From Coptis chinensis (taxonomy: Eukaryota > Streptophyta > Magnoliopsida > Ranunculales > Ranunculaceae), in the NCBI GenBank assembly GCA_015680905.1, contig CM027378.1, positions 83,357,501 through 83,421,500 of the forward strand: a stretch of DNA of 64,000 nt, in the 5' to 3' direction. The translations under genes and the position numbers were made by a program. This document shows positions 12,070-24,234 of this stretch, in pieces. How positions within the stretch are numbered: the stretch's first letter is position 1; each line of letters opens with the position of its first letter. The notes beneath the pieces are model-generated. The model did no database searches. It had not been told where the DNA came from and saw only the letters and a list, made by a program, of their open reading frames with translations.

Positions 12070-12951
12070 TGTTGGAATCTTCATGTGTATTTCAAATACT
12101 TGTGTGTTGTTTAGTCCCACATTGATGAACCACCACTAGCTAGTGAGGTATTTGAGGTGAACCTCTAGCATAAGGGCGTGCCCTTAGGGTACAAAGACTT
12201 TTGTGTTAGGAGGGAGGACTCACCCAAAGCCACACATCGCTAGCCGCCCGCCCACCGCGAACGAACCGAAGTCGCGGTGGGCTGGGCTTTCAATGTTAGT
12301 CTAGTGGGTAGTGGATTATCAATAGCCTAAACTTTTTTTTTGAACTAGTTTTGGCTGGAGTTCCACTTACGGTTGGATTCTCAGATTAGCTTGAGAGTTC
12401 TACTTTGATTTGGTTTTGTGAAACCGAATTAGAGAGGTGTCCTTCTCCATCTATGATTCGATCATACCTCTATATAAAACACCGTGTTCATTAGAGGGAA
12501 TCAATCACATAACGAGAGAGAGAGAGACACGTAAGAGAGAACTTCGTATATCTGATCTTCTTCGGGCCGCTTCTATATTGAGAGAGAAGAGTAAGTCGTC
12601 TTTGCCTCCATACACACCAAATGAAATAGAAGTTGAAGTCGTCATACACCCTTCTCTTACCTACACGAAACGGATAAGTCTTTGATTGCTTCAATCTTCT
12701 TCTCTTCTCTTCTTCTTCCGTCGGCCGCAGAGAGAGTTATATTCTTTGCTTCTAGGGTAGTCTATTCTAGTGCAAAGTTAGGCTCTTTGTTAACCATTGA
12801 ATCTGAGAGGAAGGCGCCACCGCTTTGTTGCCTTCTCGCGCACCATTGGAAGGGGCGAAATCTTTCCTTAAGGACAGCCTAATCCGCGCCTTGGTTATTA
12901 CTTGTTATTCTGTCCTTGTCTTCTATTGTTTTCTTTTATCTGCATACAACA
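12070..12951 (+). repeat. Copia 3' LTR
   Basis: Same ends and length as 6573-7454, with a TATA box at 12471-12478. It differs from the 5' LTR mainly in a C/G-rich block near 12235-12297. Confidence 0.92.
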
Positions 12952-14072
12952 ATACACCGCCCTTCCACACTTAAATCGACAAGCTGGTGGTGACGACCCT
13001 AGTCCATCATCTACTGAGTCTCCTCCAATTCAAATGAACTTCCTTCACTTCCATCCACCAATTACTCCTTTTGATGCCGTCCTATTTGTTTTTCATTAAT
13101 TAACGACTCAAAGCCTTAAAAAAAAATGTCTTGCATGTTTATTGTTTAACATGCATGTTTATGGGCCCAAAGTTTATATTGTCTTACTAAGTTGTCGAGT
13201 TTGAGAGAAAGTCGTAAAGCCAATTAAGAATAATAGTACATACGTGTCGAGCGAAGGCAATTGTAATAGTAAAGAGATGGTATGTAGTAGTGATCGATTG
13301 CAATGGTACGGCGCTGGTGTCGTAGAACGTCCATGGCAAAGAATGAAGAGTTTTGGGAATGAGCTGAGTAGGCCAGAAGTAAAATGCAAAAAGTTCATAG
13401 TATATATGTAAGAGAGTGTGGTCTTATTGTGGTTAGTTGCGCTCTCAAGTTGCATCGAAAAAAAAAATAGTTGCGCTCTCAAGTCAAAGAATAGTGAGCA
13501 AGAAAGAGATGTGTCATGTGTGCTTGCTGATATTTCTATTTTTTTAGTTAGACATATAAGTTTTATTGCATGACATACTATGGCATGATGTAGTCACCAC
13601 GTTATGTATATACCGTGTACCGTACATATTTTTTTCAAGGAATAACCATATACACCTATATATATATATATATACACACGTTGTGAACTTTTTTTTTTGT
13701 TGTAATTGACAAAATAATTAAAAGACATATTTTTTTAAATTTGGGAGAACAATTTTGTAATTAGGTTGCATGCTTTTAAGATATTTATAGATAAGAATAC
13801 ATAAATAGAACAACACTTACTCTTGTTGAAAGTTGATAGAACCCCTTGTCCATATAAACGTGTCTTAAACCTCGCCTTATATATATGAAATGTCCTATCA
13901 ACTTTTTGATTGATGAGAATACTTGCAATGCTTCAAATATGGATATCACTAGGTACTTATACTTTTGAGGGATTTAGGGATGAGCCCTCCAGTAGTTATA
14001 ATTTTTGTAATGAGCTCAGCCCCATTTTAGTAATTTGATTGGTTTAAGCCATTAATTGTCTTGCATGCTTCT
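12952..14072. other. Unassigned DNA between two retrotransposons
   Basis: No gene, RNA or element end was found. It contains a (TA)n microsatellite at about 13656-13674 and several A or T runs. It ends in CTTCT (14068-14072), the left target duplication of the next retrotransposon. Confidence 0.6.
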
Positions 14073-14627
14073 TGTAAAGGGGTGTTTTTCTCTTACATAT
14101 ACAGGGGAAGAAGAAAGGGTTTGGATTTGGGAAAGACAGAATTCGCTAAGTAGCGAGCTGCCTACGTATCTTCTCTTGATTTTGGGGGAAGAGAAGAATC
14201 AGGTCTCACGTAATTCATGTAGGTGGTATTTATAGGCACAAGAGAGTGTTGATCTTCGAGACACGTGTACTCCCTTGTACATATGTAGGGTGGAGATTAC
14301 GAATGAGTGTTAGGTTGGTTACGGTAGGTAGGAAGGTGTGATCATTGGGAGTGGGTGCAGTAGTTCATAATTCCCGATAATTGGAAGTACAGATATGGCT
14401 TTGGTAATGATTACCCTTGGATTAAGGAAAATGTCTTTATTCGAAGCATTCTGCTCTAGGTTGTTCAGTCTTCTTGGAACGTTCTTGAGCGAGCTGGAGT
14501 GTACCACCTACATAAAGTGAGCTGCTCGCGAGTCGATCTTAGAGGACGATATCCTGATTGCGTTGCGATCTCTACTTATGCTTAACGCGTGTTTAATATT
14601 TTTTAATGAGGATATTACTCCCTTACA
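14073..14627 (-). repeat. Tat 3' LTR (left copy)
   Basis: Matches 33456-34008 with scattered differences of a few percent by eye. Ends are TGTAAAGGGG / CCCTTACA. Confidence 0.93.
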
Positions 14628-14640
14628 TAGCCCTCTCTCA
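14628..14640 (-). other. Tat polypurine tract
   Basis: The minus strand reads TGAGAGAGGGCTA directly before the 3' LTR. Confidence 0.75.
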
Positions 14641-16817
14641 GTAGATTGTGATGTTCATTGAAGCGATCTGCTAAGAGAAAAACAACAATACGTGTTGAGC
14701 ATGAGTGGACGAGTGGCTGGTGTAAATGGAGTAATTGGCACGCTGTAACGTTCGACTTGGGTTGCATGACGGTTGGAAAACAAAAGTTGTCACGTGATTA
14801 GCATGTGACGGAATCATAGCAGTTGGTAAAGAAACGTGTCGCCGCATTTTCCAGAATCGTGAAAAGACAGTTCCTTGAGCCACGTGTGTGGGCTAGGCCG
14901 TAGGTTGTAATCATAACTCCTTGGTAACTGAACGAGCGGTTGCACAAAATCAAAGTTGGGACAACTGCAAAGTTATTTTTTGTTTTCGTTTTCAGCAAAA
15001 CTACAAGCTAGGGTTTCTCAGGTGAGTGTTTCTGCTGCTGCTGCCTTTCCGTTTTCCATTTTCTTTCATCTTAGTCAAGCGTTGTGTGTTTAGTAGATAG
15101 GTTGGTGTTAGGCTTTATTATTTAAGTTTGGGTAGTCGGTAAGAAGAAAACGTAAAAATTTCTGACTCTGACGATACTCGATCTGAAGAGGTTCGAGAGG
15201 TCTCTTTAAGTTGTGGTGAGTATGAGGATGATAAGGAAGAGTCAGTGAGTCTTGGTAATCAATCTGAGCATGGTGAGGAAGTTAGGGGAGATGAGGGTAG
15301 TGTACGATCTGGCTCTGTTGGTGCTATGGCTAGCACGTCAGGTCGTAGTGAGGGGTCGTCTTCAAGTGGGTTGCCCCCTAGACGGTGGATCGTCATGCAG
15401 CGAGTGCGTTCCCCGAACTGAGGGCAGCTTATGGGATAAACGTACCGAACTTGAAGATATACGAACCAAGGTCGAGTGAAAATGTGTGGAGTGAAGAATA
15501 CAATCCGCCGAATGGTGGGGTAATAATCTGAGGGCCAGCTGAGAGCGCATATGCAAATACCGTTCTCGAAGCTGGTTTGCGACTTTCTAGCTCATTGTTG
15601 GAAATCCCCTTGTCAGTTTGTTGGTAACACCTGGCGGCTGTTCAGGGTGTTCGACCTGCTGAATGCAAGTGACGAGTACCACATAGGGGTGTCTGATATT
15701 ACTGAGCACTTCGTTGTAAGGCGATCTGGTAATTTCAACTTTAGCTTGCAAACTATGACAACGCGTTCTGGTGTGGTCGACGGTGGAAGCAACGAGGCTT
15801 GGACCAAGAGGCCGTTGCTGCTAGTCGGCAACTACTGTGCTAGCGGGTGTAGGTTGCAAACTAGGATTTGCAATATCTCCAGTGGGTGGGAGTGTCTTGT
15901 ACATGTCATTTTAATGGGTGAGTTGTTGCTATTCTAACTGACTTGTGTCTTTGCTTTGGTTGTAGATTTTTCTGTTAAAACACGAACTGATCGTGGGGAA
16001 ATAGAGAGGTTCGCGCGGTTGAGTCGAGTGCAGAAACAAGCGAAGCTGCCTGAAGTTGCTCATTTCTTTGTAGAGAAAGGTGGTCCAGCGATCCGGGAGA
16101 AAAGAAGGATTCAGAAGGATCGAGCTCGAGGTCAAGCTAGGAGGAAAGTGATGGAGAAGCGCGCAAGTGACTTGGTAACCAGGGAGGATAGAAACCGGGG
16201 TCGTGTTAGTTCCAGACGACCCTCAGGAGGTGTTGGTGCCTCAAGTGCGGGTGGGTCAAGCTGGCGACTTGAGGGTGGGTCAATTGATGCTCCTATAGAG
16301 CTGGAGACGGTGGTTTTCAACCCTCGTGTAAGGAGCAAGTCGTCGAAAAGGAAAGCTGATGCGTCTGAGCAAGATGCTGTAAGGGTTGCTAAAGCTGCGA
16401 GGCCTGCTTTGGGGGAGAGTTCCAAAGATGGGGTGGTTTACGGTGGTGGTCGAATTGGTGGTACTACCACTCGCATAAAGACTTCGAGGCGAGACGGAGG
16501 AGTTCGGATCCGCTACTTTTGGAGCTAGGCCGAACTCGTCGCCGGTGGTGCGAGAGCCTAGTCCGCCAGCGAAGGCGAAGAGTTCCCGTAAGGCGAGTGG
16601 GAAGTCAACTATGACTGCTGAGGACATGGAGACCTAACTAGTGTACCTGGATGACAACGAAGTGCAGCGTACTGTGAAGCGGATTGATTGCAGTTTTAGG
16701 TCGAGTAAGGTAGCGGCCTGTCTGCTTGATCATATAGCTTTGGATGACAACCGTAAGGAGCTGGATGAGAGGGGGTTGGAGGATAACTTAAAACGGATGG
16801 AAATCGCTCAATGTCTG

Positions 16818-16903
16818 GTACGTGGGGTTGTCCTGCTTTAACTTATTTGCTTGCTTATTAAACTCGTTGCGAACTGATTATTAGCATATGTGTGCGTCTG
16901 TAG
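16818..16903 (+). other. Predicted intron in antisense ORF copy A
   Basis: GTACGTGG...TCTGTAG, 86 nt, sits directly after codons for AQCL. Copy B has an 81-nt GT-AG interval at the matching place, after VACL (23753-23833). Confidence 0.6.
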
Positions 16904-18588
16904 CTTGTGAGTAGATTTCAGAAGCTAAAGGAGATTGCCCAGTTCTTTGAGACAGATAGGGAAACTGTGGTGAAGCTGACTGAAGAGCTAAAGAATGTTC
17001 AGGACGCTGCTAAGATGGAACACGAGGAGCTTGAAGACCTGAAGAAAACGCACCAAGCTCTTAGTTTGGTGAAGATGCTAAAGGATCCGAGGCCGGAAGA
17101 TCCGAGTTTGAAACTCTGGTGTCAAGAGAACGTTAATGCAAATGCGATTGTGGGAAATTGGTAGAATTTGAATAGCACGCTCTGACCGCAAAGGGAGTTG
17201 CTCAAGACACTACTAAAGCTTATGACGAGCTGGATGCCGACTCTGTTGATCTAGAAGTTGATTATAAAGCTTTGAAAGAGGAGCATGGACGATTTGTACT
17301 CTTTCGATCTCCGGTGCTGGTGGAATCTGAGGGAGATACCAGTGGTGCTCTTATTTCTTCCATCGCTGCTCCGGAGATTGTTGTGCCTTGCACTGAAGCT
17401 GCTGTGTCTGATGTTCTTTGAGTCTAAATCTAGACGGTGTGTCCATAGTAGTTGTCACACCCCGAATTTCGACATAATTCGGAAAAACAATATTTGTTCC
17501 CGACTCTTCGATCTTCGAGGTGTGACGCACTCTCAACTCCCAAAAACCCATAAACAGTTTAAATATGCGGATAATTTAAAAACCAATAAAAATTTCAAAT
17601 TAACAAAAGTCCTCTTCATTACAAAAATTAACAAATGAAAATGCAAATAACCTTATCTCAATTGAAAATCTTTATCACCTCAAAGGAAAACAAAACATAT
17701 CCTGAGATGCAACGCTAACGCAAACCACAAGCAGCAATCAATCTTCTTCAACACTAAACCTGTCAAGACTTATCAACTATGCTCATTTAATGAACACACC
17801 CGATAAGCAAACATGCAAATCGGGTCAGCATTATAAAAATGTTGGTGTGAGTAGCTCTAAAATACAATATATACTTATACATATATATACACCATCCATA
17901 CGGCAGTTAGTTCCTCTACCGAGGCGCCTTAACTTTCAACGACTAATACAACATCCTTAAGTACAATAATTAAAGGCGGTAGTTCCTCCAATCGAGGCCT
18001 TTAACTTCCCACTAACCACACAACAAACTATACGCATAATAAATAAGGCATGTAGTTCCTCCATCGAGGCGCCTTAGGTTCTAACTAAACAAATAACCAA
18101 CCAAGCATATTATCATAATTAGATTGTTTAAAGCTTTCTTTGCGTGTCCCTAAAATTCACATCATATCTATGTCTTACCTAGTTTTCCTGGCTACCACAA
18201 TCGCTTCCCAACGCCGAACATATACATCCACATGCCTCCCCTTACATAATGAACCACTCGGTGCGTAACTACCTTGAGCGGGATGCCGCACACCAGGTAA
18301 CCCTCACACGGAAGCCATTATGTAAGTACTGCCACTATTCGGCATAAAATATCGCGCGTCTCGTTCTATTTTGTGAACGGAATAATCAAGCTACTATTCG
18401 GCTACGCCAGAAGGGCCATTCAGCTTACTGAAACGCCAGAAGGGCTAATCACATTACTTACGCCAAAAGGGCCATTTAGATTCACTGAAACGCCAGAAGG
18501 GCCAATCAAATTGCACACGCCCACACAGGGCAAATCACATGAGTTGTGGTAGCTAGGTTCTAGGATTTTCGTTACGTAATTTATTCAA

Positions 18589-18779
18589 GGGTTATTTAGA
18601 CTTTGGTCCTACTTATTTAGGGGTATTTAGGTTTTAGTCCTAAAATTATCGATTATTAGGCTTTAGTCCTACTTTCATCTGTTGACCTTGAGTCGTCTCA
18701 GTTGACTGTGGTCAAACTATTTTATAATAATATATTTTTCATTTTTTTATCAAAATGGCCAAACTACCCTTCAGCGTAC
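18589..18779 (+). repeat. Left TIR of Pack-MULE
   Basis: About 191 bp, ending in CTTCAGCGTAC. It pairs with the reverse complement of 19929-20120 with roughly ten mismatches or gaps by eye. Confidence 0.93.
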
Positions 18780-19215
18780 CACCATTGGATCATTTCTTAT
18801 TTAGAGTTATACAGAATAAATAATTGCATAAAATCAAATCTGAAGGCATCGATTCCCCCGCAACTAATTTAAACACAATATATACAATTTTTTTTTAATA
18901 AACCATCATCCACTCTAAAATATTAACAGATCAAATGAATGATCTAAAGATCTACAACGTTATCTCCAGATCTTCATCAATAAAACTCGATCAACATTGC
19001 ATATATTAGATAAGCGAAGCAAGAACAATTAACTCCAAACAGATCAGATTTAAAAAAGCGAGTAAAGCCAAAATTATTTAGAAGTAGAAACTCATGTTCA
19101 TCTCAACAGAAACAAAGATAACATCACCCCATTGACAAGACTTACATAACATCAAAAGACAAGATCCATAACCTAAACCAACTAAATCCCAGATCATACA
19201 CTAAATCTCGATGAT

Positions 19216-19736
19216 CTAAGAAAGCTGACCACAATCAAATGGCGATTAAATGTGCCTTTTACAAGTTCCAGATTGAGATCCAACCTTCTCAACGTCATTC
19301 ACAAAATTCATACCTTCAACAACTTGCCCAAACATAACATGTTTCCCATCAAGCCAAGCAGTCTTATCAGTACAGATGAAAAACTGAGATCCATTAGTTC
19401 CAGGTCCAGTGTTAGCCATTGAGAGAATTCCAGGCCCAGTATGTTTCCTAACGAAATTCTCATCAGCAAACTTAGCACCATATATTGATTCACCACCTGT
19501 TCCATTCCCAGGAGTGAAGTTACTGCCTTGACACATGAAACCTGGAATCACACAGTGGAATGATGAGCCCTTGTAGTGTAGTGGTTTACCGCTTCGGCCT
19601 TTACCCTTTCTCTTGTGTAGAGGGCACGGAAATTTTCAGCAGTTTTCGGGACTACGTCAGCGTAGATTTCCATCACGATATGCCCGACTGGTGCCCCACC
19701 GACGGTCATGTTGAAAAAAACTTTAGGGTTTGCCAT
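19216..19736 (-). pseudogene. Cyclophilin (peptidyl-prolyl isomerase) pseudogene
   Basis: Starts [14 protein letters not shown], as plant cytosolic single-domain cyclophilins do, and passes through [10 protein letters not shown]. After a frame change it continues [36 protein letters not shown] and [15 protein letters not shown]. The C-terminal DCGQLS and stop (19216-19218) are in a third frame. The 521-nt span fits the usual 170-174 aa. Intact relatives isomerise Xaa-Pro bonds. Two frameshifts, near 19600 and near 19250, make this copy non-functional. Absence of introns says little, because plant cytosolic cyclophilin genes are often intronless. It lies between MULE TIRs, so it is cargo. Confidence 0.93.
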
Positions 19737-19928
19737 CTTGATTTTTTATTTTATTTTTTGGTTTTATGAGAAGACCTTGAACCGGTCGAACAAAATGGGG
19801 GGAGTCTGTCTATCTCACCTATTTCCTCGAGATGCGAATAAGAAATGATCAAAAGACTTATATAATTTCATCCCTCACAGTTTGACACGTGGTGTTAAAA
19901 AACAATTCAATATAAAGTAGCGTGTCAA

Positions 19929-20120
19929 GTACGCTGAAGGGTAGTTTGGCCATTTTGATAAAAAAAATGAAAAATATATTATTATAAAATGGTTTGACCG
20001 TAGTCAATTGAGACGACTCAAGGTCAATAGATGAAAGTAGGACTAAAGCCTAATAATTGATAATTTTATGACTAAAACCTAAATACCCCTAAATAAGTAG
20101 GACCAAAGTCTAAATAACCC
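19929..20120 (-). repeat. Right TIR of Pack-MULE
   Basis: Inverted partner of 18589-18779, followed directly by TTTATTCAA. Confidence 0.93.
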
Positions 20121-20687
20121 TTTATTCAAATGTCATACATTAATGACTCATAATAATTCCACTATATCACGTGCAGGTCAAATACCTTATTGCACTAAGC
20201 CACAATATTTAGAAATATCTCAATTATATCTCATAACCACTTTCATTCTTTCACGTGTCAATATATTATTGCACTACGCCACAATCCCGTGGGAAATATC
20301 CACAAATACTCTACTAGCATCTCACAGATAAAATAATGGAGTGTCTATACATTTATGTCTCCAAAACTATTGCATTCAATATATATATCCCAACATATTA
20401 TATAATGTCACAATATCAACGGCAAATCTTAATTAGATAATGACCACCAAATTTATACAAGCTTCCACAGCATTTTAGCATTTGATTTGTCCATACAATT
20501 TACAACATAAAATGTAGCACAATTAAACAGTCCACAATCCACAATCAAAGCCCAATATATATATGTTTTACACACTACTCACGTCAAATCTAAATTAGAT
20601 AATGACAAACAACGTTATATAATTTTCGACAATATTTTATTACTATATTTGTCCATATTCTTAAATATGATAAAACTGGAAAAAGTC

Positions 20688-20825
20688 AATATTCCACAGT
20701 CAACAGTCAAAGTCAAAGGTCAACGGTCAAAGTCAAAAGCCAACAGTCAAAGTCAACACATCATGGTCGAAGTCAAACTGTCATTGTCAAAGTCAACACA
20801 TCATGGTCAAAGTCAAACTGTCATT
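20688..20825 (-). repeat. GTCAA (TTGAC) array in solo LTR copy 2
   Basis: Repeated AGTCAAAGTCAACAC-type units give over a dozen TTGAC motifs on the minus strand. It is the counterpart of 2627-2836 in copy 1. Confidence 0.8.
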
Positions 20826-23082
20826 TCCATGTTCAACAGTTCAAGGTCGTAGCCATGGTTCATGGCTAAGGTCAAGGTGCATGGCTCATGGGCTCATGAC
20901 CAAGGTAATGGTTCGGACCCAACTGGCCAAGCCCAAACCTTAGAACCCAAAAGTCCAAATGTTGAAAGACCCATTTGGATCTCTACTAAATCCTATGGAC
21001 TGGCCCCAAACAATATAGAAACTGGCCCAAAACAGTTAAGTGGTTCGGCCCAAAAATTGAACTGAAACCGGCCCAAAAACTTAATCTAGAACTGGCCCAA
21101 CAACTTAAAACAAAATCGGGCCCAACAACTAATAAGCTAAGGCCTAAAAACCGAAACCCATTGGCTTTGGCCCAAGCCCAAACCGATCAACAGTGCTTCT
21201 TCTCCCTCCACCAGCAGCCACCGATTTGGCCACCGCCAGTTCCGATCGTCCGCCCCTTTCAACCTCACGGTTTTGATCCAAATCGAAAACCTTATAACTT
21301 TACTAAAAACAAAATCCCCAAATCATTTGATCCCCTATCTTCCTCAAAACTAGATCTGATTTTCGCCGCCATTAACGACTTCTCAAAGCTTCAATCTTAC
21401 CTCTTTTACAGCCCTCACACACCCTACCTTACCCCACTACAACCATTCCTCAATCCACCAACACAAACAACCGAAACACAGTTTAAACTATTGTACTGGA
21501 GTATTTGGGCGAGCTGCCATTAATGCTCGTTTCAAGCTTCAGCCGCACCATTGTCCAGCCCACAACCACCACCAAACAATCCATTCCAGCCGACACATAA
21601 AAAAAACCAAACATCAAGAGTTCAACCAACATCATAACAGGCGACGCCATTGATGAACAGTGCAAGCTTTGCCGCCACCCCCAATATCTTCAATCCTAAC
21701 CACATCAGTACGGGTTCAAAACCAACCCAAAAGAGTTCAAACCAAAATATGGGACGATTTCTTGCTGTTGGGCTTGCGCTGCCATTAACAGCTTCTCGAA
21801 GCTTTGACAGTTCAATGTCGATCTCACAGAGTTTCAAAATACAGTTTAACCAATTTTTAACAGTATGAGCAGGATGAATGCTAATAACAGTATGAGCAGG
21901 ATAAAATACATTCTCAACAGTATGAGTTTCAAAACAGGACGAATGCTAATAACAAAATAATGAACTAAAAATATGAGCAGAAACTTTTTAACAGTATACG
22001 CCGGTACACGGAAACTATAAATTTGGTGAAATAGCAAAAATAGCTACTCACCTGTATTAAAACTCAACTCGACGAATCCCTCCTCGTCCGAATCGTCGCG
22101 CTCCACCCTCCAGCAAACGAGTTTCTAGCTCTGCCTCCATTTTTATTATTTTTCTTCTCTCCAAACCCTATTCTCTAGAACAATGTGATTATATACTTGG
22201 GTTTGAAACCCAAGCCCAAAATAGACTCGGGCCCAAAAATCAGGCCCGCGTATCCCAAATCCAATTTAGCCGATTTTTAAATAAATAAATAAATAATTAA
22301 TTAATAAATATGTATTTTAAATATGGGCGTTACAGTAGTTGAGGGGAAAGAAGCTGAAGTTGACGACTCGCTGGTGGTCGGAGGTTTGGCCGTTATGCCT
22401 GGAACTAGCGAGTTGTGATGTAAGGTTGGTAATTTGAATGGTTGTTAGTTATGATACAATAGGACTGGTTTCTCGGGGTAACTTGGGCAGTTCGCTTTTC
22501 TGATTTCTGTTTGATAATACTGGACGACCATATGATGATGAATATTGGTTAGCCGAGCTGGATTTCCTGAGTAGACTCAGGAGCTCGGCTGACCTATGAA
22601 CTGTGTTTGGGTCCGCCCTAGCATATCGCTTTTTGCTTATATGTTATGCTTAACACTTGGTTCTTTGCTTTGTAAGACTCTTGTATGGTTAAATGTATAA
22701 ATGGAGGTATCGCTATATCTGTGTGGCTGTGTAGACGCTTCCTTGTGACCATAGTTGACTTTAAGTAACCTGTGATCGTTAAATGGGCGCCCTGTCCTTA
22801 CTAGGGCCTTCAGCGCTGTAGGTCGCATGTAACATGAGTTGGTGATTCGTTAGGCATTGCGGAGATAGTAGGACGTAGGTCGATATCTCTGTTTTGTAGA
22901 AGTGAAACAGTTTTGCACGTGCATGCCACGTGTAGGCAAGTGAGTGGTTAGCTATGTGCAATGATGACTGCCAGGTGGCCTGACGTTTGGTGTCTCGATG
23001 TAATTATGATGTACCTAGGGAAGATATGTTATTACACAATAAGTAACACTATTCGTAGAAAAGCAAAGGCATTTGTTCCCAT

Positions 23083-24234
23083 TTGCTCTTCCTAGCTAGT
23101 ACTGCATTTCTTCGTCTCCAACCTGTGCTGCTTCATCTTCTTCGCTGCTTGTTCAGGTACGTCTGTCTTCTTTATATGGCTACCACGTTGGAACAAAAAC
23201 TGGTGTTTTGGTTGTTAACTCGCGTATTGTCATTCTTGCTCGTAGATTACGTTATGGCCAGGTGCTGCAGATATACAAGGGGAGAAGGAAGTTTGAGGAG
23301 GACCTCTCCTCTGATAATGGAGGAAATGGAATTCCATCCCCACGTGCATGGTGATCGGGGTAAAAGGAAAGTTATTGCTGTAGATGCCAAAGGGAACAAG
23401 CGACCTAGAAGATCAGGTCGTTCGACTGGGGGCATTGTGTTCAGGTCGCCCCAGCGAGTGGACGATGCCGTTTGGATTTAATACAGCATGGAGCAATAGA
23501 ATTTAATTGGGCAAAGTCACCATCGCCATCGGTGAGAGTTCGATCTCCAGCGTCGGTGATGTGGGGAGCGAATTCTACTACATGGGGAAGACGGGGAAGA
23601 AGCATGCGGTGAAACGCTCTGATTGTAGCTTCCACTCGGCACCCATAGCGACCAGTCTTCTAAAGGGGATCGTGTTGGATGGTGACAGGGCTGAGATAGA
23701 GGATGAAGATATGGATACGCTGTTGGGGACCATGGACATGGTTGCTTGTTTGGTGAGTAACTTATGCGTGATGTTTTTGTTTCTGTTACTTGGGCAGTTT
23801 TGACTTTAACCTTGTACCAGCAGTTTTTTGTAGGGTATGACAAATTGAAGAATCCTGTGCAGCGCACCGATACTGACACTAACCCACACGTCGAGCTAGG
23901 ATGTATGCGAGCTGCGTGGGGAGTTGACAAGAAAAAACTGGAGGTGATGACCAAGAAATGTCAGGATGCTGCTGACGAGAACACTATGTTGGTTACTGCT
24001 ATGACTGATTTGCAAGGGGAGCTGGCTAAAGTGACTGAATATGCTAAACAATGTCAGAGGGTAACGTGCAAGGCGCAAGACGCGTATACCATGGCATGTG
24101 TCCAATATGCTGAGCTGGACGAGAAATATCACCAGCTGAAAAAGGCGAGTGACGGCGGGGAACAAGGATCAGGTATGCGTGTGGTGTTGAGATCTACCAA
24201 GCACACCCCTTCGACTAACGCTGCCCCGAAGATA
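23083..24234 (+). pseudogene. Antisense extra ORF, copy B (diverged, partial)
   Basis: Same order as the C-terminal half of copy A: a basic stretch (GNKRPRRSGRST), then KRSDCSFHSAPIATSLLKGI, the partner of KRIDCSFRSSKVAACLLDHI in copy A. Next is an acidic stretch ending VACL, a predicted intron (23753-23833), and a coiled coil with DENTMLVTAMTDLQGELAKV. The N-terminal domain of copy A was not found here. Frame changes occur near 23480. The region therefore holds two diverged copies of one gene in tandem; whether they arose inside this element or were inherited as a pair is unclear. Confidence 0.65.

Larger units (their letters stand above)
6573..12951 (+). mobile_element. Ty1/copia retrotransposon, decayed
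   Basis: LTRs of 882 bp each (6573-7454, 12070-12951) begin TGTTGGAATC and end ACAACA, giving TGTTG...CAACA ends. Between them lie gag, zinc knuckle, protease, integrase, reverse transcriptase and RNase H in copia order, split by stops and frameshifts. The bases outside (GGTTT left, ATACA right) do not match, so no target duplication remains. The LTRs agree well except in a CpG-rich block near 6738-6812 / 12235-12297, which differs strongly in sequence and length. The element cannot make its own polyprotein as read. Confidence 0.93.
18589..20120. mobile_element. Pack-MULE carrying a cyclophilin pseudogene
   Basis: Terminal inverted repeats of about 191 bp (18589-18779, 19929-20120) begin GGGTTATTTAGACTTTGG. 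Both sides carry the exact 9-bp duplication TTTATTCAA (18580-18588, 20121-20129), the hallmark of Mutator-like elements. The sister solo LTR (copy 1, near 3484-3495) reads straight through with CTGAATAAATTACG, which is the empty site. No transposase is present; the cargo is a minus-strand cyclophilin copy. Confidence 0.95.
17453..22334 (-). mobile_element. Giant solo LTR of a gypsy element, copy 2 (4.9 kb)
   Basis: Begins TGTCACACCCCGAATTTCG and ends GGGCGTTACA. It is flanked by GTAGT on both sides (17448-17452, 22335-22339). TG...CA ends with a 5-bp duplication are the mark of LTR-element integration, yet there is no internal LTR pair, primer site or pol. A solo LTR left by recombination fits best; long-LTR gypsy groups such as Ogre/Tat have LTRs of this size. 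It interrupts antisense ORF copy A, so it is younger than the Tat element. It contains a Pack-MULE (18589-20120) and a GTCAA array. Copy 1 is at 963-4576. Confidence 0.85.
15166..22418 (+). pseudogene. Antisense extra ORF of the Tat element, copy A (split by insertion)
   Basis: This gene-like region runs opposite to gag-pol. It opens with an acidic, Ser-rich part (near 15180-15370). A domain at 15551-15917 resembles the plant 'putative gypsy type transposon' domain (FSKLVCDFLAHCW, then NTWRLFRVFDLL and YHIGVSDI). A basic Arg/Ser linker with KSSKRKADAS follows, then a Glu/Lys-rich coiled coil (16907-17300). GT-AG introns fit at 15918-15965 (48 nt, short) and 16818-16903. The 4.9-kb solo LTR interrupts the frame at 17453, and the tail resumes at 22340 (VEGKEAEVDDS) and ends at 22418. 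At least three stops or shifts are present. Antisense extra ORFs are known in Tat elements; their function is not established. Confidence 0.72.

Noticed and set aside
13174..13482. 102-codon minus-strand frame between retrotransposons
   Set aside because: No domain, no neighbours of the same element, low-complexity Leu/Ser/Phe content.
19216..19736. Cyclophilin copy considered as a functional retrogene
   Set aside because: Two frameshifts and its place between MULE TIRs make it a captured pseudogene.
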